A DNA stretch of 64,000 nucleotides, taken from contig NC_087252.1 of assembly GCF_037042905.1 (NCBI RefSeq), positions 17,935,701 to 17,999,700 on the forward strand, given 5' to 3'. Positions 12,661 to 23,133 of this stretch are shown piece after piece. The notes under the pieces are model-generated. The model ran no database searches. It saw nothing but the letters and a program-made list of their open reading frames with translations, and was not told where the DNA came from. Both the position numbers and the translations under genes were made by a program. The stretch is from Lytechinus pictus (lineage: Eukaryota > Echinodermata > Echinoidea > Temnopleuroida > Toxopneustidae). Position 1 is the first letter of the stretch, and each line of letters opens with the position of its first letter.

Positions 12661-12887
12661 ATTCTTATGTAATATATGATATAGATAATGTGGCGTGTGA
12701 TACGTCAAACAAACAGTACCCAAGAATCAGACCACCACTAGTCCTCTATGTTGGTATACATAACATGCAGACAGTGTGAGCGGTTCAATCTGCAATTTTG
12801 ATACAGAGTAAACAATAATAAGTACATATATTGACAGTAAACGAACTTGAGTATAAACATGTCATCTAGAAATAATATGTCTATTGT

Positions 12888-12933
12888 ATCAGATTTCCTA
12901 AACAAAAACATGTTTTTGTTTAGGAAATCTGAT
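12888..12933. repeat. Perfect 46-bp palindrome without spacer
   Basis: Two 23-bp arms meet directly at ACATGT: the left arm begins ATCAGATTTCCTAAAC and the right arm ends GTTTAGGAAATCTGAT. I found no mismatch. Only 17 bp separate it from the CAACTGG-type satellite that follows. Confidence 0.95.
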
Positions 12934-12949
12934 ATCAATTAGAGCAAAA

Positions 12950-13915
12950 CCGATTGAAACCAGTTGGCCATCTGGTTTCAATAGGGAAATTGGAACAACT
13001 GATTCCAATTGAAACCAGTTGCCAATTGGTTCCAGTTAAAACATATTGGGCAACTGGAACCAGTTGTCAATTGGTTCCAGTTAAAACCAATTAGGCAACT
13101 GGTTCAATTGGTTCCAGTCGAAACTTCCAGTTGGTATGAACTTAATTAGTTACAAATTAATTAATATTTGAACTAACTATTGCTCATGCCAACAAAAAAG
13201 CAGTGTTATGTGTCTCTTGATACCAATATAAAGAGCATAGATAAAATAGACTTTCATATACAGTTATATGAAAGATCTTCAAATATATGTATTTGTATTT
13301 GATGATTTGGTAACAGTTAGTGGTGTAGTACTATCATCTTATAATATGTTTTAATTATAATCTAAAACATTTATGAACATGGTTTTCACTGCTAAGCATT
13401 CTAAACACTTATCTGAAACAAGTATGGTACTTGAAATGGAAAATGATGATGAATCACATAATACATTAATCTTTGCACACTGGCATATAATATGCAAATT
13501 AACTGGTTTCTATTGGAACCAGTTGGATAACTGGACAATTTACAATTGGAAACCAATTGGAAGTCATTTCCAATTACCCAACTGGATCCAGTTAGGATTT
13601 CCAGTTACCCAACTGGTTCCAGTTTTATTTCCAGTTACCCAACTGGTTCCAATTCGAATTAATTTCCAGTTAATCACCTTTCCAGTTAGGATTTCCAGTT
13701 ACCCAACTGGTTCCAGTCAGGATTTCCAGTTACCCAACTGATTCCAGTCAGGATTTCCAGTTACCCAACTGATTCCAGTTAGGATTTCCAGTTACCCAAC
13801 TGGTTCCAGTCAGGATTTCCAGTTGCCCAACTGGTTTCAATTGGAAATTGTTATATTCCAGTTAAAACCCATTGAAACCAGTTAGAAATCCAACTGGTTT
13901 TAATTGGATTTTGGT
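12950..13915. repeat. CAACTGG/CCAGTTG satellite in two blocks
   Basis: The right block (about 13560-13850) repeats a 31-bp unit, GATTTCCAGTTACCCAACTGG plus TTCCAGTCAG, about nine times. The left block (12950-13130) has less regular copies of TGGTTCCAGTTAAAACCA in mixed orientation. The two are separated by 370 bp of AT-rich unique sequence. The frame at 13373-13741 that looks like a Gln/Leu/Pro repeat protein is the translation of this satellite. The unit contains the E-box CAACTG, but no function is shown. Confidence 0.85.
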
Positions 13916-13980
13916 CCTGGGCAAGTACTTCAACTTGCAAATCTATTCGACAAGAGTGCCGTTGACACGTTTCAAGGTCA

Positions 13981-14095
13981 GTAGCGGACCGTGACCCGGA
14001 GGAGACAAATTAGCATGGGGGGGGGGGGCGGCACTGCATTGGCTGTGAACAATGCTGTGCCCCCCCCCCCCCCCCGTGCTCTGTCTCCTCCGGGT
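13981..14095. mobile_element. Tiny MITE with 8-bp target duplication
   Basis: CAAGGTCA occurs at 13973-13980 and again at 14096-14103, bracketing 115 bp. Inside, GACCCGGAGGAGACA on the left is inverted as TGTCTCCTCCGGGT on the right, with a G run and a C run nearer the middle. An 8-bp duplication fits the hAT superfamily. The left end carries a dozen extra bases (GTAGCGGACCGT), so the terminal repeat is uneven. Confidence 0.7.
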
Positions 14096-14103
14096 CAAGG
14101 TCA

Positions 14104-15073
14104 TATCAATTTCTATACTAAATGTCATGTAATGCACTAATTATGTACATAAAATTCACATTTTTTGTCAAACAACTTCTTTACTGCAAATAAATTAAAT
14201 AAGTCTTTAAAACGCGTCATATGTTAAAATAGTAAATGTCAATGCATTCATCACGTGCCCGAAGGCGCCAAATTCAAGTTTCTTGACTGAACACAACGCC
14301 ACGTACGACTGTACGGTTTATATTACGTAATGCACATAGACGGTGCACGTATACGGCGTTTTCATGTGAACAAATTCACTCGGCCTACATAACTTTGACA
14401 CATTAATTTAATTACTTAAGAACCATATTTCAGCATGCCACTCGGATTATCTGATAACATAATTAATAAACTTTAAGATAAACAAATAATACTCACGTCA
14501 TTGGGCTCGTATCACTAAATTAAAGAAATTAAACAACATCTATGGACAAGCAACACGCTTCCCATCACCAGACATAATAGCAATATACGCCCTCAATCGG
14601 TATTCACATCTATATATCTATATCATCGATTTACAAGACGAGACAAAGAAAGTCATCATAACAAATTGAGAAATCACTAAAAACTTCATCCTGTACACGA
14701 CAAATAATATGCCATATTATAATATAATATACATTTTTTCTTCTCCCCCACTAAGTTTCTCTTTCTTTCTCCCTCTTTTTTTCCTTTTCCCCATTTTATT
14801 ATTATTTTTTTTTTTGCCAGCCGATTGGGGTGGTACTTTCAGGTGCTAATGAACACCAACAAATTAAACTATTTGCCGAAATGGGAATCTTTGAAGAACT
14901 GTGCACATGAAGGATTGCGAAAAAGAAATATATATATCTTACAAAATTAATAATACAACCCCAAAGCTTGAGCTATGTTTTATTTCACGCATTTTAACCA
15001 AGAAACGGAACATTCTGTGTATATTTTTTTGTAATCATTAATATAATGAGTTTCTATACTATCGATGAGAGAG
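14104..15073. other. Gene-free DNA
   Basis: AT-rich sequence with a pyrimidine-rich stretch at 14735-14815. No exon or element recognised. Confidence 0.5.
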
Positions 15074-15081
15074 AGAAGCAC

Positions 15082-15508
15082 CCGGGGGGGGGGCACTCAG
15101 TATATAATGCATAGTGGGTATGTGCCGCGGAGGGGACCCCCATTTTTACACTCAAATTTCCGTTCCAAGGCATAGCATTTTTGTCTTATTGAGAAAAAGA
15201 ACAAAGAAAGCCGCTCCAAAGCATAGCATTTTCTTCTTATCGAGAAAAAAGAAGAAAGAAATCCGCTCCAAAGCTTCGCATATTTTTCGTTACGCCGTTC
15301 CGATCGCATTGATCTGCTACAATGAGCTGCAATTTTGAAAGCGGCCGCAAAGCGCTGTCCGACCATTTTCACAAACATTTGTAGTTCCGAAGGCCCGTTC
15401 CGAGGACTCTCCTTTTTGCAATAAGCCCGCTCCAAGGCCCCCGTTTTTTGTCTCGCCCGCGGCACACCCCTACCACTTTTTTGGTCGAGTGCCCCCCCCC
15501 CCCCGGGG
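15082..15508. mobile_element. hAT-like MITE with perfect 8-bp duplication
   Basis: AGAAGCAC is present at 15074-15081 and 15509-15516, exactly flanking the element. The ends are CCGGGGGGGGGGCACTC and GAGTGCCCC...CCCCGGGG. GCATAGCATTTT occurs repeatedly inside, with its inverse, giving overlapping frames on both strands that are not genes. The G/C-run ends match the families at 35277, 54631 and 59742. Confidence 0.85.
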
Positions 15509-15544
15509 AGAAGCACGAAATAATTTTCTTATATATGCTAATAG

Positions 15545-16755
15545 GAGTGGGCTATAAATGGGTGATTTTTGGTTTTACTGTGGCAACAGTATTCCTTTCA
15601 CCTTATCTCAACATGAAATGACAATATTTTTTGTCTCGACTCCGAGAAAAAAGTGTGCCGGGCCAAAATCCAAAATGGCCGCCAAAATTACCCCCAAAAT
15701 CACAGTTTTGGCCACAACTTCTTTATTTGGTGGTCCATTTCTCTGGTTTTAGTGTCTTCATATATGCTTTCTGTGGCAGGCAATTTGTTTTTCCTAAAAT
15801 CGGTAGTTTTAAACCATTATTTGTAGAGTTAAAGGTGATTTTTACTTAAATTTTCCCATTTTTAGACCCCCATTTTAGCCCCAAATTAGATTCCATCGTC
15901 TCGTGGTTCTTGGATATTAGATGATACAAGTTGATCAGTAGTAAGCAGCTTCATATAGCTATATTGCTTTTATTCCTCTAAATTGGGGTTGACGGATATT
16001 TGCGAAATACATCTCATCAAATAAGATAAAATGTCATTTTTCCATAGGGGCTGTACGGTATACAACGGTATCCATGCATTGACCACCATGACATATATAA
16101 CAAGTCCTGTATATAAACTATAGTGTCATAAGTGAGCTCCTGATGTGTAGAATGAGATTGTGACTGAATTTGATTGCTTGTTAGCAGATGTATATGTAAC
16201 CGGATGATATACATTGCACATAAGCATATCCGTGTACATGTATACGTACATCACATTTTTAGCCATATCTTCTTAATTTGGGGGCTTGTTTTACCTGGTG
16301 GTCTAACCCTATGTTTATGGGGTCAGGTATTAAGGTAACACTGATCAACGGCCAATCAGAATCAAGGATTAAGTTACCATTTGATGGAAAAGTTCAGAAT
16401 AGCCACAGTGTAAGTGCCATAATGTGGAGTTGACTATAATCCATTGTTAATATTTTCCTCTCTCCACCCCCTGAATGAGCATAATTGACAAAAAAAATGT
16501 CTTCAATTTCTGAGACAAAACATGCAGTAACATCAATTTCTTAATAGCTCATTTCTATGACACTACGAATAAGAGCAATATAGCAAGATGAAAATACTTG
16601 CTATTGTGGAGTTTGTATCGTCCAACATCCAAGAACCGCAAGACGATGAAACCTTATTTTTGGCTAAAAAAAGGGTCTAAAAATTTGTAAATTTAAGGAA
16701 AATTACCTTTTAACTATACAAATAATGTTTTTTTAAGTACCCATTTCAGTTAAAA
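15545..16755. mobile_element. Long inverted-repeat element, about 1.2 kb
   Basis: The left arm has GTCTCGTGGTTCTTGGATAT (15898) and the right arm ATCCAAGAACCGCAAGACGA (16628). Further out, GGTGATTTTTACTTAAATTT (15834) pairs with AATTTAAGGAAAATTACCTT (16690). GGGTGATTTTTGG near 15560 may pair with the right end around 16740. The centre (16015-16260) is unique. No transposase. Confidence 0.6.
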
Positions 16756-18079
16756 CATTATAACAGAAATATACATCAATTTAAACATATAATCTTTCTA
16801 AAACATATATAGAGAGAGATTGAAAAACTTATTAAAGAAAGAAACAAGCAAAAAGTAACACAAATTATGCATGTTATGTGCGATTTCAAAATCTCGTGTA
16901 TTAACCCTTTTATTGCGATGAGGCCAATACTTTTGTATATTAATAGAGATACAAGTTTTTTTTTACTATATGTATATATATATATACACACAGGGGCGTC
17001 GATCCTTTTTTTAAGATTTGGGGGGCAACATCATGAATCAACTTTCCAAAGGCGCTCTATATCACACAAAACAAAAAAAATCACACAACAGCACACATAC
17101 ATATGCATATATGTTTATGTATTTATATTACTCGTGAGATAGAAATACATATCTCACCAACAAATTAATGCGAGCGCGAAGCGCGAGCTGAAATTTTTCA
17201 GTATACTGACCTGAAAACAGGAAAAAGGTGCCTGTTTAGGACTGTTTGTAGTAACTCATGAGGAGGATACATATCTCACTACACAGACAATGCGAGTTCC
17301 GAGGGCGAGCTGAAATTTCTGTATATTCTGACCAGAAAGCTTGATATTCTATGCATTTTTGGTACCAATGATTAAGATGGGTATCTAAAAAAAAACAATA
17401 GATGCGAGCGCGAAGCGCGAGCTTAAAATTTTGATATTTCGATCTGAAAAAAAATGACAGTTTAATGGACGTTTGTAATAAAGAACAAGATTATATCCAG
17501 CAAAATATTATTGCAAATCGAAGCGGGAGTTCTTTTGACGTTTAGTCCTGAAAAAGGGACATTCTATTTACCTATTTAATCATGAAAAGTGTGGGGTTTT
17601 GGTTCAGAAATGATGCGAGCGCGAAGCGCGAGCTGAAAATTTTTATATTCCAATCTGAGAAGCGGATAATTTAAGCACGATTTTAAATAAAGAACGAGTT
17701 GTGTAGCTCAATCTCTATATACGACTGGTTGGGTAATTATACACTCCCGGTACTAGCAACGGGTTTTAGCAAAGTTTTGGGCTAAAATATCGAATCATCT
17801 TCATAAAACACTATAGTAGCTGTCTTAAACTAAAGGCCATAGAGGTGGCACAATGTAGAATGTGTAAAGAAGAAAAGTGACTAACCTTCTTTTTATTAAA
17901 GCTTTGGAAAATAAGATCAAAATTAAAGGATTTGCTTTACGCTTTTGTATGATTCTGGGATTTTTTAAAAAAAATTAAGATTTCATGACATCTGTCATTC
18001 TGTGGGCAACTGCCCCGCCCCAGTCCACTCTGTAAGGGCATGCGATAAGCTTTGTTATGACCATTCAACAATAAAATGT
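16756..18079 (-). repeat. Inverted GCGCTTCGCGC array and flanks
   Basis: AATGCGAGCGCGAAGCGCGAG, the inverse of the core in the earlier arrays, occurs at 17168, 17402 and 17612, with a diverged copy at 17289 and remnants near 17520. GAAATTTTTCAGTATACTGA-like spacers resemble those of 11.9-12.4 kb in reverse. CAGGGGCGTCGATCC at 16992 resembles a worn hAT-type end. From 17700 to 18079 nothing is recognised. Confidence 0.65.
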
Positions 18080-19170
18080 ATAACCAGGTGTCGCTGATCA
18101 TTCTTGACCGGCGCCGATCTAGATTTAGTTGGCAATAGGCCCTTCTTCATTATTCTACCGGCGCCTATTTATTGGAACTAGGGGACGCTGATTATTCTTG
18201 ACCGGCGCCGATTTAGAACAAGTAGTGCTGATTATTTTTACCGACGTCACGTAAGATTCAGGCAGCGGCAATTCATAATTGACTGGCGCCGTTTTAGAAC
18301 CAGGAGGCGCCGATTATTCTTGACTGGCGCCGATTTTTAACCAGGTGGTGCTGATTATTCTTGTCCGGCGCCGATTTAGATTTAGGTGGAGCTGATTATT
18401 CTTGATCGGCGCCGGTTAAGACTCAGGCAGCGCCGATTTATAACCAGATGGCGCTGATTATTCTTGACCAGCCCCGATTTAGATATAGGTGGCGCTGATT
18501 ATCCTTGATCGGCGCCGGTTACGAACTCAGGCAACGCCGATTTTTCTTTACCGGCGCCGATTTATAACCAGATGGCGCCGTTTATTGTTGCCCGGCGCCG
18601 ATTTAGATTTAGGTGGAGCTGATTATCCTTGATCGGCGCCAGTTAAGACTCTGGCAGCGCTGATTTATAACCAGGGGCCCGTAACACAAAACTTAGCAAT
18701 GATCGTAGAACATTTTTCTACGATTGATTCCATTGACCACAATGTACAATCAATCGTGAAAATCAAGCTTACGATTAATTGCTAACCTTTGTGTTACGGG
18801 ACCCAGATGGCGCTGATTATTCTTGTCCGGCCCCGATTTAGATTAAGGTGGCGCTGATTATCCTTGATCGGCGCCTGTTAAGAATTCAGGCAGCGTCGAT
18901 TTTTCTGTACCGGCGCCGATTTATAACCAGATGGCGCCGATTATTTTTATCTGGTGCCGATTTAGATTTAGGTGGCGCAGATTATCCTTGATCGGCGCCG
19001 ATTAAGACTCTGGCACAGTGCCGATTTTTCTCGACTGGCGCCGGTTTATATGGCGCTGATTATTCTTGTCCGGCGCCGATTTGGATTAAGGTGGCGCTGA
19101 TTATTCTTGATTGGCGCCAGTTATATGCAGGCAGCGCACTGCTGATTGTTTTTAACCGGCGAAGTTGTTG
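18080..19170. repeat. GGCGCC satellite, about 1.1 kb
   Basis: Diverged units of about 35-60 bp repeat text like GATTATTCTTGACCGGCGCC followed by GATTTAGATTTAGGTGGCGCT. GGCGCC, itself a palindrome, appears more than a dozen times. Half-unit variants (GATTTATAACCAGATGGCGC and GGTTAAGACTCAGGCAGCGC) alternate, so there is higher-order structure. A MITE interrupts it at 18674. No long frame. Confidence 0.8.
18674..18803. mobile_element. Palindromic MITE inside the GGCGCC satellite
   Basis: The left end GGGCCCGTAACACAAA is inverted at the right end TTTGTGTTACGGGACCC. TCGTAGAA/TTCTACGA and CAATCGTGA/GATTGATTCC form the inner pairing. The surrounding satellite reads ATAACCAGATGGCGC in undisturbed units, and here it is split between ATAACCAG and AGATGGCGC, so the insertion site is clear. 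Related sequence occurs at 23210 and 45483. Confidence 0.85.
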
Positions 19171-19445
19171 GGAAAAGGGTAGTTAAAAGAAAAGATAAGG
19201 GAGATGATATGATTGTGCTTTGCTGGGGGATAGTCTTTCCTTACTGTTGCTAATATTATATCAGTGTATAATTTTTCAAGCGGCGCCTTTCCTTTTCTTT
19301 CCTTTATTTTTATTTTTTCAAGCAGCGCCTTTTCTTTCTTTTACTTTCTTTTATTTTTTTTTGAGCGGCGCCTTCGGCGCCGCTCAAATATTAGGGGGGG
19401 TGGGGGCGCGCCCCCTGCGCCACCCCCTGGATCCGCCACTGGTTG
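19171..19445. mobile_element. Transposon right end with GC hairpin
   Basis: AAGCGGCGCCTTT and AAGCAGCGCCTTTTC repeats lead to a strong hairpin at 19361-19387 (TTGAGCGGCGCC, loop TTC, GGCGCCGCTCAA). A G run, GCGCGCC and CCCTGGATCCGCCACTGG follow. The last matches the CCTGGATCCGCC ends of hAT-like elements at 12645 and 23120, so this is probably the right end of an element whose left end I could not place. Confidence 0.55.
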
Positions 19446-20016
19446 CTGCAGCCTATGATATTATGTATTTCTTTGTGAATCTCCATTGTTATGGAGCGGT
19501 TAATTCTATAAACAAAATTGTGCAGCCCTTTGTTTATTCTTAAAGTTCTACATTGTAATGTCCATTGGGGCTTAAAATAGACAGGTGAGAAAAATTACTT
19601 TAATTATATTTATTTTATAAGAGATCACGGAAGGGGGAAATAAAATTACCAACTTCTGAAGAGGTATATAGAAGAAAAATTCTCAAAGAATGGAAGAAGA
19701 AAAGAAGATTGCAATCTATCAAACACATTTGTTTTTCTTTGTCGGTGCATTTTGAACTAATTAAGGGAGTTCACCATAAAACAAACAAAAATCATAAAGA
19801 GATAATTATACAAACGATCATCATGCATCGTTGACTTTTTGCAAGGCCCTATATACAGTATAGGGGGGGTATTCTGAAAAGTCTCATAAGTTTCCACTTA
19901 AATATCCTCATAAGTTACCCATTTAATGGAGCGCTAATAGACCTCCAAATTCGTATTCTGAAAACTCTATTAGCGCTCAATTAACTCCCTTTAGGCCACT
20001 CCCCACTCAAACTGAT
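19446..20016. other. Upstream region of the Myb-like gene
   Basis: No exon seen. At 19869-19990 TATTCTGAAAAGTCTCATAA and TTAATGGAGCGCTAATAG face TATTCTGAAAACTCTATTAGCGCTCAATTAA, partly inverted around GAGCGCTAATAG/CTATTAGCGCTC. It looks like a small MITE just upstream of the gene. No TATA box can be assigned with confidence. Confidence 0.45.
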
Positions 20017-20274
20017 TTGACCAATCAGACGCGCTCTTACAATGTAGAATCGTCTGCTTTACGCGCTGCGTCTTTCCCGTGTACAGACACCGCGGTGCGG
20101 CTACCCTGCTGTTGTTGTACTGTGTACAAAACGCGTAGAACAACATACACGAGTATTATCTATTACACTCACGGGTATGACCTATCGTCATCTCTCTCTT
20201 CTTTCCGCCGCATTCTCCGTCGACTTACACAGTGTTTCAAGAAAAACTTATTTTACACGGTGTCGATCACAGTT

Positions 20275-22526
20275 ATGCCGAAGGCAAAATCAGTGAAAAC
20301 CAACAGGAGAAGTGAGAATTTCACTCAAGATGAGATTGATATCCTAATCAGAGAGTGCATATCAAGAAAAGGGACTCTTTGTGACCCTCTTAGTGCAAAT
20401 TTGACACACAATATGAAAATGCAAGCTTGGAAAAATATTTCAGAGGCGGTTAGCTACGCTGCAGGAAACCAGCGATCCGTCGAGGAGCTAAGGGTTAAAC
20501 TTAGCAACCTAAAATCCTCTGTCAAGAAAGCCTACAACCACAGGAAGAGATTGATGGGGGGTACTGGAGGTGGACCACCACCCGCTCCTCTCGAGCAGTG
20601 GCAAGAGTTGTTAATCGATTTCATAGGTGAGGAAGCGCTTGATGGAGTGTTAGGTGGAGTCGAGACACCGACAGGGTTCTCAGAGATGGCAGCAGACACT
20701 TCAAGTTCAAATAAAGCATGTGAATTAGGGGCCCTTACGACTTTAGCCAGCCTAGCAACGGGCAGAAAGAAGATGTCATATGGTAAGTTACTCAACCGTA
20801 AATCTAAATACATTGTATTTTGTGGCTTAAAAATGTAAGGAAAACTCATCATTCAAAATGGTGTCTAAAGTGGTTTCCTGATTATGTAACATATTTATTA
20901 TATTTTGCGGGGTGCGGAAAGAACGATGAGAGAGTTGATAAGAATGGAGGGGAATATATCTTAGAGGGCGGGTAGAAATAAAGTGGGTGAAATTCCTCGA
21001 TGAGACAATAAAACCACGGATGGGAGCCTCCGTGCTCCTTCTTAACAGACATTCACTGAAATCCTAACGTAGTAACGGATGCATGTCCCCCCCCCCCCCC
21101 AAAAAAAAAAAAAAAAGACAGACAGAAAAGAAAGGAATAAGAAAAGAAAGAACGAGAGGGGGAAGGGAAGATGAAAAAGAGAGAAAAGGTGAAGGAAGAG
21201 AAAGGAGGGGAATAAGAAAAAGTAGGAGCTGAAAAAATTGAAGGGAGAGGATAAAAGGAAAAGGAGATGGCAGATGGGAAAGAAAAGAAAGGGGAGAAAA
21301 AAAGATAGAGGAAAGGAGAAGGATAACAAGAGAGGGAGAGGAGAGGGGAAAGAGGAAAAAAAAAAGATAAGAAAATGAAAGAAAATAAAATAAAAGAAAG
21401 GGAGAGGGGAAAGAAAAGAGTGTGGAGGGAGAGGAGAGGGGAAGAGAGAGAAAAGTAGAAGAGAGAAAAGCAAGGGGAAGAAAGGGAAAAATAGATATAG
21501 GAGAGGGGAGAGTAAAAGAAGAACAGAAAGAAAATGGCAAGGGAAAGGTGAGTAGAAATGAATTAGAGAAATGAAAGATGGGAGAGATAAGGAAAGGGAA
21601 GAGAAACAACAAAATAATCACTGGAAGAGGGAAGGAGAAAGAAAACAAGAAGGAAAGGGAGAGGAGAAATAAAAAGAAAACAGAAAAGGAGAAGTGAGAG
21701 AAAGGAAAGTAGGGGAAATGAGATAAAGAGAGAGGAGAGAAAAAACGTTGAAAATAGAATGGAAAGATTTGGAGAAAGTAATGGGAGAGCTCAAGAGGGG
21801 AGAATTTTTTTTAAAAGCTTTTTGAAACGTTGTTCTCTTCCCCACCGTGACTTCCACCAGAGTCGAAGCAAGCCGAAATTTTGGGGAAACCCTTCCCGAC
21901 ACAGTGACGCTTTTACCTCACCGGGAGCGTCTAAATAGGTTTTTTCCCCCCTGCATTTGACGGGGGAAGTCAGAAAAGACGGGGAGAGAGAGAGATTCGG
22001 GGGAGGGAGAGATGGCGAGAAAGAGGGGAAGGGGTTCTGGGGAAGGATTATGCATATATCCTAAAAGCATAATGATTTCATTTTTCAATTGTACAAGTGC
22101 ATTTGTACTATTCTTTTTGTATTTTTGCCAGATCCCAAGTCCATGTCGGATATGTGCATCGAATATGAAGAGACTGCTTCTTCTCAATCTGCATCTTCAT
22201 CCAAATCTAAGTCATCTACTCCAGATAAATTACCATCAAGAAAGTCACCATGCAAGCCAGAGACGAAAGCAATGGCTGAGTGGCTCGAGGCTGAAAAGGA
22301 GAGGCTTTCCCTGAAGCGACAGGAGATTGATGAACAAGTTAGACACAACACAAGAATGGAGGAGCTAGCGGCAGAACGGCTCACTTTGGAAAAGGAGAAG
22401 AGAGATATGCTCAGGTTCCTCATAACTTCCTTTTCTAGTACCACAAATACCGTCCAGTTACTTCCTGCAAATTATATCTGTGAGTGCCTACAGATTAATT
22501 CTTTTTCACTAATTCATACCGAATAA
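20275..22526 (+). CDS. Myb/SANT-like DNA-binding domain protein, two exons
   Basis: Exon 1 is 20275-20782 and exon 2 begins at 22132. The join is ...CATATG|gtaagt and tttttgccag|ATCCC, phase 1, and the frame stays open across it. The start ATG at 20275 precedes MPKAKSVKTNRR; the frame is open further upstream (to 20017), but that part has no domain-like composition. Residues ~15-90 resemble the Myb/SANT-like domain (Myb_DNA-bind_5 type): FTQDEIDILIREC, then WKNISEAV, then RSVEELRVKLSNLKSSVKK, followed by the GGTGGGPP segment common after this domain. Exon 2 encodes a Ser-rich linker and a charged helix (EWLEAEKERLSLKRQEIDEQ ... ERLTLEKEKRDMLRF) likely to form a coiled coil. Read to the first stop it gives 300 residues. 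A GTGAGT donor at 22480 could end the coding part earlier. Such proteins include NAIF1/MSANTD relatives and the DNA-binding partner of Harbinger transposases. No DDE transposase lies nearby, so I cannot say whether it is a host gene or a transposon remnant. Confidence 0.75.
20783..22131 (+). other. Intron of the Myb-like gene
   Basis: Bounded by a consensus GTAAGT donor and a TTTTTGCCAG acceptor. Its middle is a polypurine tract (21105-21810). The rest, including 21811-22080, has no recognised element. The open frames on the minus strand (21042-21902) are low-complexity Phe/Leu/Ser/Pro translations of the pyrimidine strand. Confidence 0.7.
21105..21810 (+). repeat. Polypurine (GA-rich) tract, about 700 bp
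   Basis: The + strand is almost entirely A and G, in irregular runs such as GAAAAGAAAGGAATAAG and GGGAGAGGAGAGGGGAAGAG, preceded by a C run and an A run at 21089-21114. There is no fixed repeat unit. Long mirror-like purine tracts can form triplex (H-) DNA and slow polymerases. This is a known property of such sequences, not shown here. Confidence 0.85.
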
Positions 22527-22943
22527 ATACATAAGGGTCTGCAGAATGAATTCGAAAATGAGAGCCGATGGGGGTAGCTCGACACGCAAATTCGCAGTCA
22601 GTTGGCCATTCTTATGTTTTGTAAATGTTTATTGGAAAAAAAAAGTGGGATGTGGAAAGGGGCTGGAGTCGGCATTGGACCAATCTATTCTGTAGAACTT
22701 TTACAGGGGCCCACAGAACCGGGGGAGGGGGGGCATTCAGCGTCCCAACACAACTTATTTTGAAAAAAAAACGACCATCTGATTTGTGAATTTTTGCATG
22801 TTCAGTTCCCCCACATGGCTCTCAATGGGGGGGGGGGGGGGGTGGGCGACGGGATACGGGCCGCATGTCCCCCCCGGAACCGCCGGTGGAGAAGTTAATT
22901 CCAGGGTTGAAGTTAATTTTTGACTGGTTAGTCTAGTGTGGGG
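22527..22943. other. Gene-free DNA with G/C runs
   Basis: No exon supported. AATAAA at 22522-22527 overlaps the stop of the Myb-like gene and could serve as its polyadenylation signal. G and C runs at 22720-22740, 22827-22842 and 22868-22876 suggest edges of G/C-ended MITEs, but I could not match ends. Confidence 0.4.
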
Positions 22944-23133
22944 CAGGGGTGGATCCAGGAATTTCGTCCCCTCCAATAAAAATTGACAATTAAAGATTGA
23001 AAAAAGAAGTCTTCACCCTCAAAGGGGGCACACTCCTGTTTTAACGGCATTTTTACGGCTTTACAAATGTTGATGCTTCTCAAAAGGAGAACACAGCCCG
23101 GCTGTGCCCCCCCCCCCCCTGGATCCGCCAGTG
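22944..23133. mobile_element. Small hAT-like element, GGATCCAGG ends
   Basis: The left end CAGGGGTGGATCCAGG and the right end CCTGGATCCGCCAGTG are inverted. GTGGGG occurs at the left edge and just after the right end, a possible target duplication. About 190 bp with no coding capacity. Same terminal family as 11596-12660. Confidence 0.6.

Noticed and set aside
13373-13741. 122-codon frame rich in Gln, Leu, Pro and Trp
   Set aside because: Most of it is the CAACTGG satellite; the frame ends with the repeat.
15097-15516. 139-codon minus-strand frame
   Set aside because: It lies entirely within the hAT-like MITE at 15082-15508 and its duplication, and reflects inverted GCATAGCATTTT repeats.
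21042-21902. Long Phe/Leu/Ser/Pro-rich frames on the minus strand
   Set aside because: They are translations of the pyrimidine strand of the polypurine tract, with low complexity in overlapping frames.
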